From Planctomycetota bacterium (lineage in GTDB: Bacteria > Planctomycetota > UBA1135 > GCA-002686595): 64,000 bases of DNA. The position numbers and the translations under genes were made by a program. Position 1 is the first letter of the stretch. Each line of letters starts with the position of its first letter. The notes beneath the pieces were generated by a model. The model had not been told where the DNA came from. It searched no databases and saw only the letters and a program-made list of their open reading frames with translations. Positions 36,001 to 43,286 of this stretch are shown here, piece after piece. Location: NCBI GenBank assembly GCA_029250885.1, contig JAQXEK010000014.1, positions 124,001 through 188,000 on the forward strand, in the 5' to 3' direction.

Positions 36001-36877
36001 GACCCTGGCCGAAGACGACTGGGACCGCGGCGCCGGCGACCTGCTCGCTTTGCAGACCTGGATGGACATGGTGCCCGCGGATGAGGCTCTGGTCCGCTGT
36101 GAGCCCTTCCTCTCTAAACTCTCCACGACCGAGTTTGACGCAGCTCCAGCCCGGGAGCTCGGTAAGATGGCGGCCACCCTTTACCTGGAAGCTGGCCAAA
36201 CCGAGCGCGCTCTGACGTGCTTCGAGATCGGCATGGCCAAGTTTGATCGCAGCCTCTTCCCCGGTGTCGTCTACCTCTGGCCCAATCCCGAAAATCAGGG
36301 CTATCTCAGCCGCCAAGACCTAGCGCTCTTCTTCCCCGAAGATTCAAGCGTATTCCGGGACCCCGTAGCCTGGTATCGCGGCCTTGCCGCTAAGGTCGCG
36401 GAGTGGCTCGATTCCGAGCGCATCAACACCACCGAAGCCGCTCGCATTAGCGCCTTTGCGGGCCTGCGCTTGGCCGAGCTGGGCATGGGCGAATCCACTG
36501 TCGAGATCGTCACCAGGGCCCTGGCCTGGGAAGGGCTATCCCCAGACTCGAGCCTGTACCTGGTCGACGCCGCTCGCGCCGCCGGAGCCTTCGAGCTGGC
36601 GAACGCCACCGAGCGCACCCTCTTTGAGAAGAACGAACTTAGGCTGGAGCGAGTCCAGGAGCTTGTGGCCCGGGTCTTAGAAACCAAAGGCCCCGAGGCC
36701 GCCCTCGATCTGGGCGACAGGCTCACCACCTACACCCTGCACCCCAGGCTGCTTGAGGTCCTTGTAGAGGCCGCCCAGGCCCATGGCGACCCGGAACGCC
36801 TAGACGCGGTCACGAGGCTCCAGGCCCAAGCCGAAGCCGCCAGAGCACGCCTCAAGGAGCTTGACGAGGCCGAATAG
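30074..36877 (+). CDS. Giant exported TPR-repeat protein
   Basis: 2267 residues from ATG 30074, in ATGA overlap with the VWA gene. A signal peptide-like start (CVATGLMLCSGWSAMAA) is followed by a Pro/Ala/Thr-rich linker to about residue 100. From there to the end it is nearly all helical tandem repeats with TPR periodicity; clear units include RFYLERGQPAKAEAVWSSFI, LLGNLLKESGQTKRAIRIFQ and LARLHARRGSTESALRLYRW. A non-repeat insert near residue 1680 (FPGLILPPGATIVFNG) breaks the superhelix. It is the last gene of the MoxR/VWA run and would act as an extended periplasmic protein-binding scaffold. In Bat-type operons a TPR protein occupies this place, but at much smaller size. Confidence 0.88.
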   Translation: MKLIPQAWLGPTRSPLRYCVATGLMLCSGWSAMAAPLQSSGSTPAVALTPTTPAAGLVPATKFAPAASTKANGTPNIRAPKSNADKDAPKPTDLTPELRAQLEETLLQGESTTFESLLASVQVQFGEASLLLAALDRIIEEETTAAEQAARKLDPDAKRLDVIFGPRCQAAWWVAGNVHRRTGNFREAIELFEELIDSNNSTAARFERASLLDARGKEANARRAYDKLLDDLLEQTPDSPLIDKVRLRLAFFSKESGDKLGEDLVAFAADRDDAMKRRAAIVLGLQGVPAKALELYVVDHSMKGKGADTSRFRQEARLAEWAIQADNATEAQAHAWEAAIAAKLGRDRHYAMTLLVESYRLDKNITRLIERFAAASDAGELTHEARSVWVELLREEGRIDEAIALFEDAGNTDETLIGKTADLAEETQRKLIEIYREDDRTDEMIAAYEQRIAAEPDRLTWREGLSRFYLERGQPAKAEAVWSSFIAGEDTGTGVFDEETLLLGFSILSNLGLDDLAITAANRAIEARKGHLSACLHLFALHQERGRLDLAEAALEQLESLAEEGEPARLDLAEAWERLGRLDRAVEVLEGVVAFRGAAESGEDLAMHLAWLYSEVGDEEKALVAWRELWTRVNALARRRYVEDRLMTVASRLGTLADIAIDLEQSLLDGTATERETGLLVRLYSKVGDPVSASEIIDEFLRTSGGDQVDALQEKARVYLSCTDFYHYERTVHELMKIDPEGKPDYLRQLAMSQLERGKPEEARDILRQLKDIEGEGTDAAEFEAGVLALAGLKDDAILAYQKGIAGDPNRIESWLLLGNLLKESGQTKRAIRIFQHLAETAEKDDLFTIAIDGLLNLEASGAVLSWAKRITFERIAGRNDRAYLYQLVADLAEANNDTDGVLIALESSLSIAGERRSSILRELVDRAAGSQDVWNPGAGGNKEKHLAFSRRLVGLGEIVPPDVFLNLGEVFLEADDPASAMRTFRMARDLPDPSAFDRQTAAIFEGAGYAEEALSTYERVLVAEPSSSGLLVKVAEMHERLGHFQTAADLYVRGTELQLSRQPASSTKEEKASTQSGARSWWGARNIDDFDRYFQRNVMGVLAVLSEREGQALAADQRDLALAELAKELADLEASLDQPEGETSKETLGRFPRSLHRAALVRQLAFAFGVPQVAHEMDLAILDTHFPEDEGLLPTLVRDRLQRGQVASARALLDGTVRPAEATAPLRFLVGQAAQQVLPKEVTVEETMRLLLPLIIDGKNGDAAVLLGRTNLGKDANSEDVHSLLSAAMYIGDQNLSLRFGRNWLLSMFETGTSSWQMRIVLEELETILEHKEYRGICQLLASKATEDPEKGEALLEMLPALQAKFEEPLISSEDLRDLIDVKDDLGWGWGIGPVILLLPEAERKSALRSALPRIDASQRSSFLVEMINEADQPIGSALSEYIAEVFPSTLEEAEIDMIRYYVGQLGEISDNFDAALAVCEGLIEVDPKMHDARRSRMALLEKTERLEEALVSARADWPLVANDSDFSAQAVRRDIEALLIKHDFDALLVLMEETPSDNPTQDLVNRVRLLQRNDREDQAAALLASALEQQPESVELHQTQLGLLHNPGDHEALVATYKRIIELKPEESRHVLALMNYYLGLRDSIHALEIRESLANEEEQEHAALASDIPGFPGLILPPGATIVFNGIKYNGGEADTGDDRPTIEAVKKLAEAGDEAGAATTLRRLWRAFPTGISGQNRYASMAFGAANNRVPSWNWPADETEPAIDQVPEAEVINRGGFDQYKQYEKPEPVVRVSAFSKMAEYDFGVQEMQRLLRTRASSALNSSVARDLIRGLLDARIAKSGAAAVRDELLATIDAEQAGKIEHVMLLLLLDADPDLLDARAELVLEELARTLQTGDLGPLRALARLHARRGSTESALRLYRWCASKVEPITGFFPMDDGELIGARDLLAEVKETLTGDDLLRITEEILFFATLAEDDWDRGAGDLLALQTWMDMVPADEALVRCEPFLSKLSTTEFDAAPARELGKMAATLYLEAGQTERALTCFEIGMAKFDRSLFPGVVYLWPNPENQGYLSRQDLALFFPEDSSVFRDPVAWYRGLAAKVAEWLDSERINTTEAARISAFAGLRLAELGMGESTVEIVTRALAWEGLSPDSSLYLVDAARAAGAFELANATERTLFEKNELRLERVQELVARVLETKGPEAALDLGDRLTTYTLHPRLLEVLVEAAQAHGDPERLDAVTRLQAQAEAARARLKELDEAE

Positions 36878-36940
36878 CGGGCCGCGTAGCCCGACCGGTC
36901 ATCCAATAGACACGTTGGAACTCGCCAGAGTGAAAAAAGT

Positions 36941-36971
36941 GGCCGGTCCGAGCATGACGCTCGCACCGGCC
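36941..36971. terminator. Bidirectional terminator hairpin, copy 1
   Basis: GGCCGGTCCGAGC and GCTCGCACCGGCC pair across a 5-base loop with one mismatch. An A-run precedes it (36933-36938) and TTTCCTT follows, so it can stop transcription in both directions. It lies 63 bases after the giant TPR gene. Confidence 0.75.
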
Positions 36972-37136
36972 TTTCCTTATCCACCCACACGGCTCAGCCG
37001 CACCGCGCCACAATCCGAACGGACAACCCTCGATCTCTTCCTACAAGTCCCGGAAACCCGCAAAGTGTAAAGAAAGATGCCCGCTTTGGAGGCTCTCTGG
37101 TGCCAACGAGGGCTCAAGCCTAGAAGGCACAAAAGT

Positions 37137-37167
37137 GGCCGGCTCGAGCTAAGCGCTCGAGCCGGCC
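37137..37167. terminator. Bidirectional terminator hairpin, copy 2
   Basis: GGCCGGCTCGAGC and GCTCGAGCCGGCC are perfectly complementary with loop TAAGC. The hairpin is preceded by AAAAGT and followed by TTTCCTTATCCACCC, the same flanks as copy 1, which is exactly 196 bases upstream. It sits between convergent genes. The rest of 36878-37282 contains no gene. Confidence 0.8.
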
Positions 37168-37282
37168 TTTCCTTATCCACCCGAGTAAGGAAGCGGGACC
37201 TGGCCAGAATCCGAACGACGAAATCTGGAAGTTCTAGCGAATGCAAACGAGCTGATGCTCTTCGACAAGTACCCCCCGAGCC

Positions 37283-38782
37283 CTACTCCATGTAGCGCTC
37301 TTCCAACAAGACGCTAGAGCCGTTCTCTAGCTTGAGCACGCCACGTGGGCAGACCGCTGCGCAGACGCCGCAGCCAACGCAGGAGGCACGAACGATGTTC
37401 TCGCCCTTTTGGGCGTAGGCGCGAACGTCGATGCCCATTTCGCAGTAGGTCGAGCAGTTGCCGCAGCTGATGCACTGGCCGCCGTTGGTGGTAATGCGGA
37501 AGCGCGAGAAGAAGCGCTGGAGCAGGCCCAGGATGGCGGCCTGGGGGCAGCCGAAGCGGCACCAGACGCGGGACCCTAGGATCGGGTAGAAGCCGACGCC
37601 AGCGACGCCCGCAAACATGGAGCCGATCCAGAAGCCGTAGACCTTCTCGATGTTGTAACCGTTGTTCCCGAGCAGTTCACCGCCCTGGACGTGATTGAGC
37701 CACAGGACGCCGGTCAGGACGAGGATCCAGGCCAGGACGCTGTAGATGACGATGCGCTCGATGCGCCAGGCACGGTCGGACTTGTCGGACAGGTGACGAT
37801 AGGGATCGCCAAGGGTCTCGGCCAGACCACCACAACCGCAGACCCAGGAGCAGTACCAGCGCTTGCCGTACAGATAGGTCAGGATCGGCGTGGCAAGTAC
37901 GGTCATCGCCCCGGCGAAGATTAGCATGATCACCCCGACGCTGCCGGCGGCCTCGGTGGCGGTCCAGTTCATGCCCAGGTCGCCAGGCATCAGGTAGTCG
38001 CGCTTTAGCGGCCAGAAGTACGTGGGGTAGAACTCGGGCTGGTTGAAGCCTTTGAGCAGCTGGGGCAGGATGAACGCTAGGCCCGTCTGGAAGAACATGA
38101 CCGAAGCGGTCCGGATCAGGTGATACGGGTTGTGCCGGTAGCGCATCATCATGCGCACGCCAAAGGTCAGCACCGCCAAGGTGTAGAGCACCGTGTAAGC
38201 GAACCAGTGGTCGGCACCTTGTCCGGTGAGCGCAAGCGCGATGGGATTCACCAGCTGGACTAGGCCCGACTGAAGGATCATGTCGGGATACCAGTACAGA
38301 GCCACGTAAAAGGAGGTCATGCCCACGCCCGCGAGCCAACCCAGCATGCCGCGATTGGATGCGCTCATAAAGAAGGTGCCGTCGTTCTTGATGCCCGCCG
38401 ACTGGTTTCGGTAGAGCTCCCAGAAGTACACGGCGCCGGCCGCAAAGGGCAGCAGCAGCAAGAGGATGGTCCCGGTCCAGGTGCCGATCCATGAGCCCAG
38501 AACAGACTGCACGGGCGCCACGCCACCTGGACTGATCGCACTGCCGCCGATGCCACTGGCAAGGCTGAGCACGAGGAACACTAGGCCCGCGACACCGATT
38601 GCGCTGGTGGACTTGAGTAGCAGACTCGGACCGTGGATGGCCGGGGCTTCGGGGTCCTCTAGGTTTGCTGCAGCGCTGTGGGTGCGCTGGGACTCGGGGA
38701 CAAGGTACGGCTCGCCGAAGCCCTTGGCTTCCTCGTTGAAGTCGTAGTCGATGTATTCGGCGAAAGGGTGGGGATTGGACAT
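37283..38782 (-). CDS. Polyferredoxin-like membrane protein (NapH/NosR C-terminal type)
   Basis: 499 residues. Seven or so hydrophobic helices are interrupted by the cysteine groups CSWVCGC (C311, C315, C317) and CRFGC (C408, C412), typical of the NapH/MauN/NosR membrane family. Two classical 4Fe-4S sites follow at C437/C440/C443/C447 and C468/C471/C474/C478, the latter ending CP. Such proteins carry electrons between quinol and redox partners at the inner membrane. The gene upstream on the same strand encodes an FAD/NAD(P) reductase 2 bases away, so the pair is probably an electron-transfer module. Partner and direction of flow are not visible. Confidence 0.87.
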   Translation of the reverse strand: MSNPHPFAEYIDYDFNEEAKGFGEPYLVPESQRTHSAAANLEDPEAPAIHGPSLLLKSTSAIGVAGLVFLVLSLASGIGGSAISPGGVAPVQSVLGSWIGTWTGTILLLLLPFAAGAVYFWELYRNQSAGIKNDGTFFMSASNRGMLGWLAGVGMTSFYVALYWYPDMILQSGLVQLVNPIALALTGQGADHWFAYTVLYTLAVLTFGVRMMMRYRHNPYHLIRTASVMFFQTGLAFILPQLLKGFNQPEFYPTYFWPLKRDYLMPGDLGMNWTATEAAGSVGVIMLIFAGAMTVLATPILTYLYGKRWYCSWVCGCGGLAETLGDPYRHLSDKSDRAWRIERIVIYSVLAWILVLTGVLWLNHVQGGELLGNNGYNIEKVYGFWIGSMFAGVAGVGFYPILGSRVWCRFGCPQAAILGLLQRFFSRFRITTNGGQCISCGNCSTYCEMGIDVRAYAQKGENIVRASCVGCGVCAAVCPRGVLKLENGSSVLLEERYME

Positions 38783-38784
38783 GG

Positions 38785-40074
38785 TTAGTTTTGTGCTCCG
38801 GACATGGTCAGTGCGATCTCGCCCTCGAAGCGCTTGAAAAACTCGGGGTCAAAACCGGCATCGGCCAAATCGGCCAAGACCCGATCGACTGTCCACTTCT
38901 CCGCGAGCCACTTCTCGCAAACGCGGTGCCGCCACCGCATACCCATGGCGTTAAAGCCGACCACAATGTTGTCGATGTGCACGATACGGAAGAGTCGCGA
39001 GGCCTGCTTGTCTTGCCAGACCAGGTGCTGCTCCCCAGGTAGGCCAAAGCCAACCTGTCCGTAGGTCTGGTATTCGATGTCCAAAAACTTCGCCGAGTTA
39101 AACCAGATACCGGGGGCGTACTCCTTGTCCCCACCCAACATCGACTCCGCGGCGATTACGCCCTGTGCCTTGCCCGTGTACCAGACCTGCTCGATCTTGT
39201 TGCGCTCATCGCCGTCGTTCTCCAGCTCGGCGCAGTCTCCCGCAGCGAAGACGTCCTTGGCATGGGTGCGCAGGGTCCAGTCCACTAGGATGCCCCGACC
39301 GCAGTCGATGTTGCTGACACTGGCCAGGGTCTTGTTCGGGCTAACCCCAGCGGTAAGCCCAACCACCTGGCAGTCCAGCTGCTCGCCGTCGCCATCGGCG
39401 CCGACTGCGGCCCACATCACGCCGCATGCGCGCCCTGAGCCATTGTCGACAACGCTCTTTAGCTCGGTGCTAAGGCGCAGGTCCATGCCCGAGGCCCGGA
39501 TAGCCCGGTTCACCATCTCGGACTCTTCGGCCGGCAGCACATTGTTCCAATAAGAGCTCTCACGCACCAAAAGCGTTACATCGATGCCACGACTGTGCAA
39601 CATCTCCGCCAGCTCCAGGCCGATCAACCCGCCACCGACAATCACACCGCGCCGGGCTCCCTCGACATTGGTGTAGAGCTTCTTTAGGTCCATCAACGAG
39701 TAGAGACCTTGGACTCCATCTAGGTCCTGCCCCGGCCAGCCGAACTTGTTCGACTCAGCGCCAGTAGCTAGCAGCAACTTGTCATAGGAAAGGCGTCGCC
39801 CATCGTGCAGGGCGATCGCGTGATCTTCTACCTCCACGCTCGTTACCCAACCGCGCACCAGATCGATCCGCTGGTCGCACCAGAACGAATTCTCGTAAGG
39901 CTTCGTCTCCTGGTAGCCCATGTGCCCCATGAAGATGTACATGAGCGCGGGGCGCGAGTAGTGGAAGTCCGACTCGCCGCTGATCATCGTGATCTTGCAG
40001 TCCGGTGCGAGCTCCCGCGCGCGCAAAGCAGCGCTGACTCCCGTGATTCCGTTTCCGATGATGACTAGGTGCAT
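38785..40074 (-). CDS. FAD/NAD(P)-dependent oxidoreductase (Pyr_redox_2, ferredoxin/nitrite reductase-like)
   Basis: 429 residues from ATG 40074 (MHLVIIGNG). The FAD-binding GNGITG lies at the N-terminus, ATGAESN near residue 95, and the NAD(P)-binding GVIVGGGLIGLELAEMLHSR near residue 138. VFAAGDCAE near residue 270 is the FAD-closing motif. No redox-active CxxC disulfide is present, so the enzyme resembles rubredoxin/ferredoxin or nitrite reductase large-subunit-type reductases rather than disulfide reductases. The C-terminal 120 residues are an accessory domain. It is almost contiguous with the polyferredoxin gene, to which it could donate electrons from NAD(P)H. Confidence 0.86.
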   Translation of the reverse strand: MHLVIIGNGITGVSAALRARELAPDCKITMISGESDFHYSRPALMYIFMGHMGYQETKPYENSFWCDQRIDLVRGWVTSVEVEDHAIALHDGRRLSYDKLLLATGAESNKFGWPGQDLDGVQGLYSLMDLKKLYTNVEGARRGVIVGGGLIGLELAEMLHSRGIDVTLLVRESSYWNNVLPAEESEMVNRAIRASGMDLRLSTELKSVVDNGSGRACGVMWAAVGADGDGEQLDCQVVGLTAGVSPNKTLASVSNIDCGRGILVDWTLRTHAKDVFAAGDCAELENDGDERNKIEQVWYTGKAQGVIAAESMLGGDKEYAPGIWFNSAKFLDIEYQTYGQVGFGLPGEQHLVWQDKQASRLFRIVHIDNIVVGFNAMGMRWRHRVCEKWLAEKWTVDRVLADLADAGFDPEFFKRFEGEIALTMSGAQN

Positions 40075-40209
40075 GATGTTCCTTGGGGTGACTTGGAACC
40101 GCATACGACTCCGCCGCTCATCCTGCGAAACATCTGAGCACAGAGCAAACAGAGGGAGTTTTACTTATGAGCACGTAAAGGTCACGTGTCGCCGGAGCCT
40201 AAGCAGAAA

Positions 40210-40242
40210 CGCCCTGCGGTCCCCATACGGGACGGCAGGGCG
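40210..40242 (-). terminator. Hairpin terminator downstream of the PpiD-like gene
   Basis: A 14-bp stem (CGCCCTGCGGTCCC with GGGACGGCAGGGCG) carries one mismatch around a 5-base loop. On the minus strand it is followed by GTTTCTGCTT. It lies 44-76 bases beyond the stop at 40286. Confidence 0.65.
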
Positions 40243-40285
40243 CCTCTTGGGCCGGAGTTGAGCTCCGTAAGCCTAAGGCGTGGGG

Positions 40286-42187
40286 TTACTCGGTTGCGGT
40301 TTCTCCGGCCGCGGCAGCTTCCCTGGCTTCTTCCTCTGCCTTCTCGGCGGCGTACTTCTCCGCCGAAGGAAGCCTCAGGCTGTACCGAGTCTTCAAGAAC
40401 TCGGACAGCTCATCGCCCTCGGCGGAATAGGCCTTGCGGAAGTCCGTGCTGGCTGTGCCATTCAACGAGGTCTCTAGGGCTGCGAGTTGGCCGGGATTGG
40501 CCGTACTGAAGTCCAAGGGCCGGGATCCAAGGCTGCGCACGAGGTAAGCGTTCTGGCCGTCTGACGCCAAGGTCGCCTGGGTCAGGTCGCCCTCTCCCAG
40601 CTCGTCGAGTCCAAGCACCATGCTCTGGATCGCGAGGAAGCGGTTGGCGGGCTGGTCCCGATCCGGGTCGTCGGTGTACTTGCCGCCCTTGTCGAGCCAG
40701 TCGCGCATGCCGTAGGTGAGGCTCTCACTGGTATCGGCCAGGGCTTGGAACTCTTGGTCGCTCAGGTTTTCCGCGTCCGTAAGGCCCCCAAGGGCCTCCT
40801 TCGCGAGCTCGCCAGAGCGGTCATCGGCCCAGTTGCCCGCCACTACGTCGCGAATCTCGGCGAAAGCGGGCAGGGAAGGCTCGAGGTTGCTGAGCACCTT
40901 GGCCACCTGGATCGCATTTTTACCGACGATGGCGCCGGGAATCAGCTGGCCGGGCTCGGTGGTCTGCACCTGGGTGCTGAGCATGCCGCCGCCGAAGTCC
41001 GCGTCGTCCAGTAGCTGGCCGCGGCTCATGGCCTCACCGGACTCATGCCAACCAAGGCCCAACTCCTGGGCTTCCAGGGCGATGTCCACCGCTTCGCCGG
41101 CTTCCATGCGCACGCCCATGTCAGCACGCCAGGCCTTCATGCTGGCCAGGGCCAAAGCGCCGTTCTCGCACTTGGTCTGGACCTCGTCCTGGGCAAAGTA
41201 GCGGTTGATCTCGCCGTCCTCGTCCGTGATCTCCTCGTCACGCTTGAACATGAAGTAGGAGTTGTTCTGGTAGAAGGCCGTGGCTCCTGCTGCCAGGTCC
41301 CAGTCCTCGGCCAGGGGGTAGCGGTCAAAGAGCGCCTCCGGGGCGGCGTCTTCAATGTTGAAGAATGCCGAACCAATGGTCCACTTCTCGTCGGTCTTGA
41401 GCACGTTGCGCTCCCACTCGGGCTGACCGGCGAACCACAGCTCGAGGTCTTCGTCCGAGGGCACTTCCGCCATAGCGGCGTCCTTAAAGTCGGCGGCAGC
41501 GGCCGTGATGTAGCCGTAGGCGAACTCCTCGTGCTGCTCATTCCAAGCACCGGCGAGTAGGTCCGCCGAGGGAGCTACGGCGACCCGAGCGATCAAGGCT
41601 AGGTAGGTGTTCACCCGCAGACCGCGGCGAACGATGCGCTCGAAGGTCTGGGCTCCACCCGTGAATTCGCGGGCCATCAGGGCCTTGTAGTTGTCGCCCC
41701 CACCGAGGCTCTCGGCGACAGCTTTGATGTAGTCCAGGACCATCTCGTCCGACACGACTACGCCTGCCTCATGGGCAAGGCTGTCCGTCAGTAGGATCGT
41801 TGCGATCTCGGCGTCGCTGGGTGTGATGCGCATTCCGCGAACCTTCAGGGCCGCTGCCTCAGCACGCTTCTCCGACATGAAGGCGGCGGGCATGACCTGC
41901 ACAGTTTCGCCATTCATCTTCCATGATGCCATTGGCGTGCCGTCCGGACCGTCCCCGGCGATCGAGTTCTGGAAGGCACCGGGGATGATGAAGATGATCA
42001 GGAGAAAGATCAGAAGACCGATCAGGAAGATGAACTGAAGAGGGTTCTTTCCTTCGGGAACGTGGATCGTGTTCTCGCCGAGAAAGTCCTCGACGGACGG
42101 TGCTTCCGCCTCGCCGCCATCGACGTGCTCGATGGGTGCGTGGGCTTCGTTCTTGGACTTGCGATCGTGGCGTGACTTGCTGGACAT
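40286..42187 (-). CDS. PpiD/SurA-like membrane-anchored chaperone
   Basis: 633 residues. A charged cytosolic N-terminus, a single membrane helix at about 50-70 (FIFLIGLLIFLLIIFIIPG) and a large periplasmic part match PpiD topology. The region at about 110-220 resembles the SurA N-terminal helical domain. Near residue 420, GQLIPGAIVGKNAIQVAKVL followed by LEPSLPAFAEIRDVVAGNW resembles the end of a parvulin domain and the helix after it. A full parvulin active site is not obvious, so isomerase activity is doubtful. It ends in a Glu/Ala-rich tail. The probable role is folding or quality control of exported proteins, which would suit the pseudopilin and lipoprotein genes upstream. Confidence 0.6.
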   Translation of the reverse strand: MSSKSRHDRKSKNEAHAPIEHVDGGEAEAPSVEDFLGENTIHVPEGKNPLQFIFLIGLLIFLLIIFIIPGAFQNSIAGDGPDGTPMASWKMNGETVQVMPAAFMSEKRAEAAALKVRGMRITPSDAEIATILLTDSLAHEAGVVVSDEMVLDYIKAVAESLGGGDNYKALMAREFTGGAQTFERIVRRGLRVNTYLALIARVAVAPSADLLAGAWNEQHEEFAYGYITAAAADFKDAAMAEVPSDEDLELWFAGQPEWERNVLKTDEKWTIGSAFFNIEDAAPEALFDRYPLAEDWDLAAGATAFYQNNSYFMFKRDEEITDEDGEINRYFAQDEVQTKCENGALALASMKAWRADMGVRMEAGEAVDIALEAQELGLGWHESGEAMSRGQLLDDADFGGGMLSTQVQTTEPGQLIPGAIVGKNAIQVAKVLSNLEPSLPAFAEIRDVVAGNWADDRSGELAKEALGGLTDAENLSDQEFQALADTSESLTYGMRDWLDKGGKYTDDPDRDQPANRFLAIQSMVLGLDELGEGDLTQATLASDGQNAYLVRSLGSRPLDFSTANPGQLAALETSLNGTASTDFRKAYSAEGDELSEFLKTRYSLRLPSAEKYAAEKAEEEAREAAAAGETATE

Positions 42188-42337
42188 GGGAGCGCGGCGA
42201 GGTGCCTTGCGGTCAGCTAGGGGTGTACGGAAATGCCTTATGGAGAGGGTTTCCCCATTAAAAGAAGGCAGGGGAGTGTACAGCCAGCCTCCCCATGCGC
42301 CAAGTGCCGAGGGGGGCCTAGGAGTCCGAAATCCGGA

Positions 42338-43216
42338 CTACTTGGCGGCCAGCTCGTTGTCCCGTGGCAGGGCCTTTAGGTTTTCCAGCCCGAAGCGGTC
42401 CAAAAACTCCCGGGTGGTGCCGTACTGCAGGGGCGAGCCCGGCTGGTCGGCGCGGCCGGTGACCTTGACCAGGCCCCGATCGATCAGGCCCCGCAGCATA
42501 GGACCCGCCTGCACGCCGCGGATGGCCTCGACCTCGGCCTTGGTGGTCGGCTGGCGGTAGGCCACGATAGCCAGGGTCTCCAGTGCGGCCGGGCTGATCT
42601 GCTCGGCCTTGCGCACCTTGGAGAGGCGCGCAACGACGTCGGCGACCTCTGGGGCGCTAAACAGTCGGAAGCCTCCGGCGATGGAGCGCAGGATAAGGGG
42701 CAGCTCACTGGCCACGAGCTGCTGCTCGAGGGCGGCCAGGCCGCTGCGCACGTGGGCGGTTGGTGACTCAGTGAGATCCTTGAGCCGGCCGAGGGTCAGG
42801 GGTTCGGGGGACGCGAAGAGCAGGGCGAAGAGCACCTTGCCCAGCATGTCGGCCTCCTCTTCGGAGAGCTCGGGGATCTCTTCCTTGGGCTCGGCTTCGG
42901 CGAGCTCAGCGCCAAGGGCAGCTTCGTCAACCGAGGCCTCTGGGGATACGCAATCGGAGCTTTCAGGCCGACCGGATTCGGCGTCGAGTATTTCGGTCGC
43001 CTCGCCCTGGAGGCCCAGGACACCCGCGGCTTCCGCTAAATTTTCCGTGGTCTCTTCGAGGCTCGCCTCGGCGGACTCGGGCTCGGCTTCATGGCCGGCT
43101 TGGGTGGCGAGCTCGGCGTCAAGGGCGTCCAAATCAGCCGCTGTATCCACGTCAGATTCCGCCGTCATCGGGCCGGCTTCCCCGGGCTCGATCTCTTCAT
43201 TCTTTTCGCTATTCAC
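42338..43216 (-). CDS. scpB: Segregation and condensation protein B
   Basis: About 292 residues if the GTG at 43216 is the start; an ATG at 43168 is the main alternative, and the frame remains open to 43429. The conserved ScpB core covers the last 190 residues: two winged-helix domains with LFASPEPLTLGRLKDL, GGFRLFSAPEV, and the signature ALETLAIVAYRQPTTKAEVE followed by IRGVQAG. The core is preceded by a Glu/Ala-rich acidic extension of about 90-110 residues not usual in the family. ScpB binds ScpA and SMC in the chromosome condensation complex. No scpA is in the window. It lies 70 bases after the SurA-like gene and may share its transcript. Confidence 0.9.
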   Translation of the reverse strand: MNSEKNEEIEPGEAGPMTAESDVDTAADLDALDAELATQAGHEAEPESAEASLEETTENLAEAAGVLGLQGEATEILDAESGRPESSDCVSPEASVDEAALGAELAEAEPKEEIPELSEEEADMLGKVLFALLFASPEPLTLGRLKDLTESPTAHVRSGLAALEQQLVASELPLILRSIAGGFRLFSAPEVADVVARLSKVRKAEQISPAALETLAIVAYRQPTTKAEVEAIRGVQAGPMLRGLIDRGLVKVTGRADQPGSPLQYGTTREFLDRFGLENLKALPRDNELAAK

Positions 43217-43286
43217 TCGGGAAGGATACAAGGCGCCCCCCATGGGGGTCAATGCCCGCGGGGCCTCCCCGCACAAGATGGGGCCG

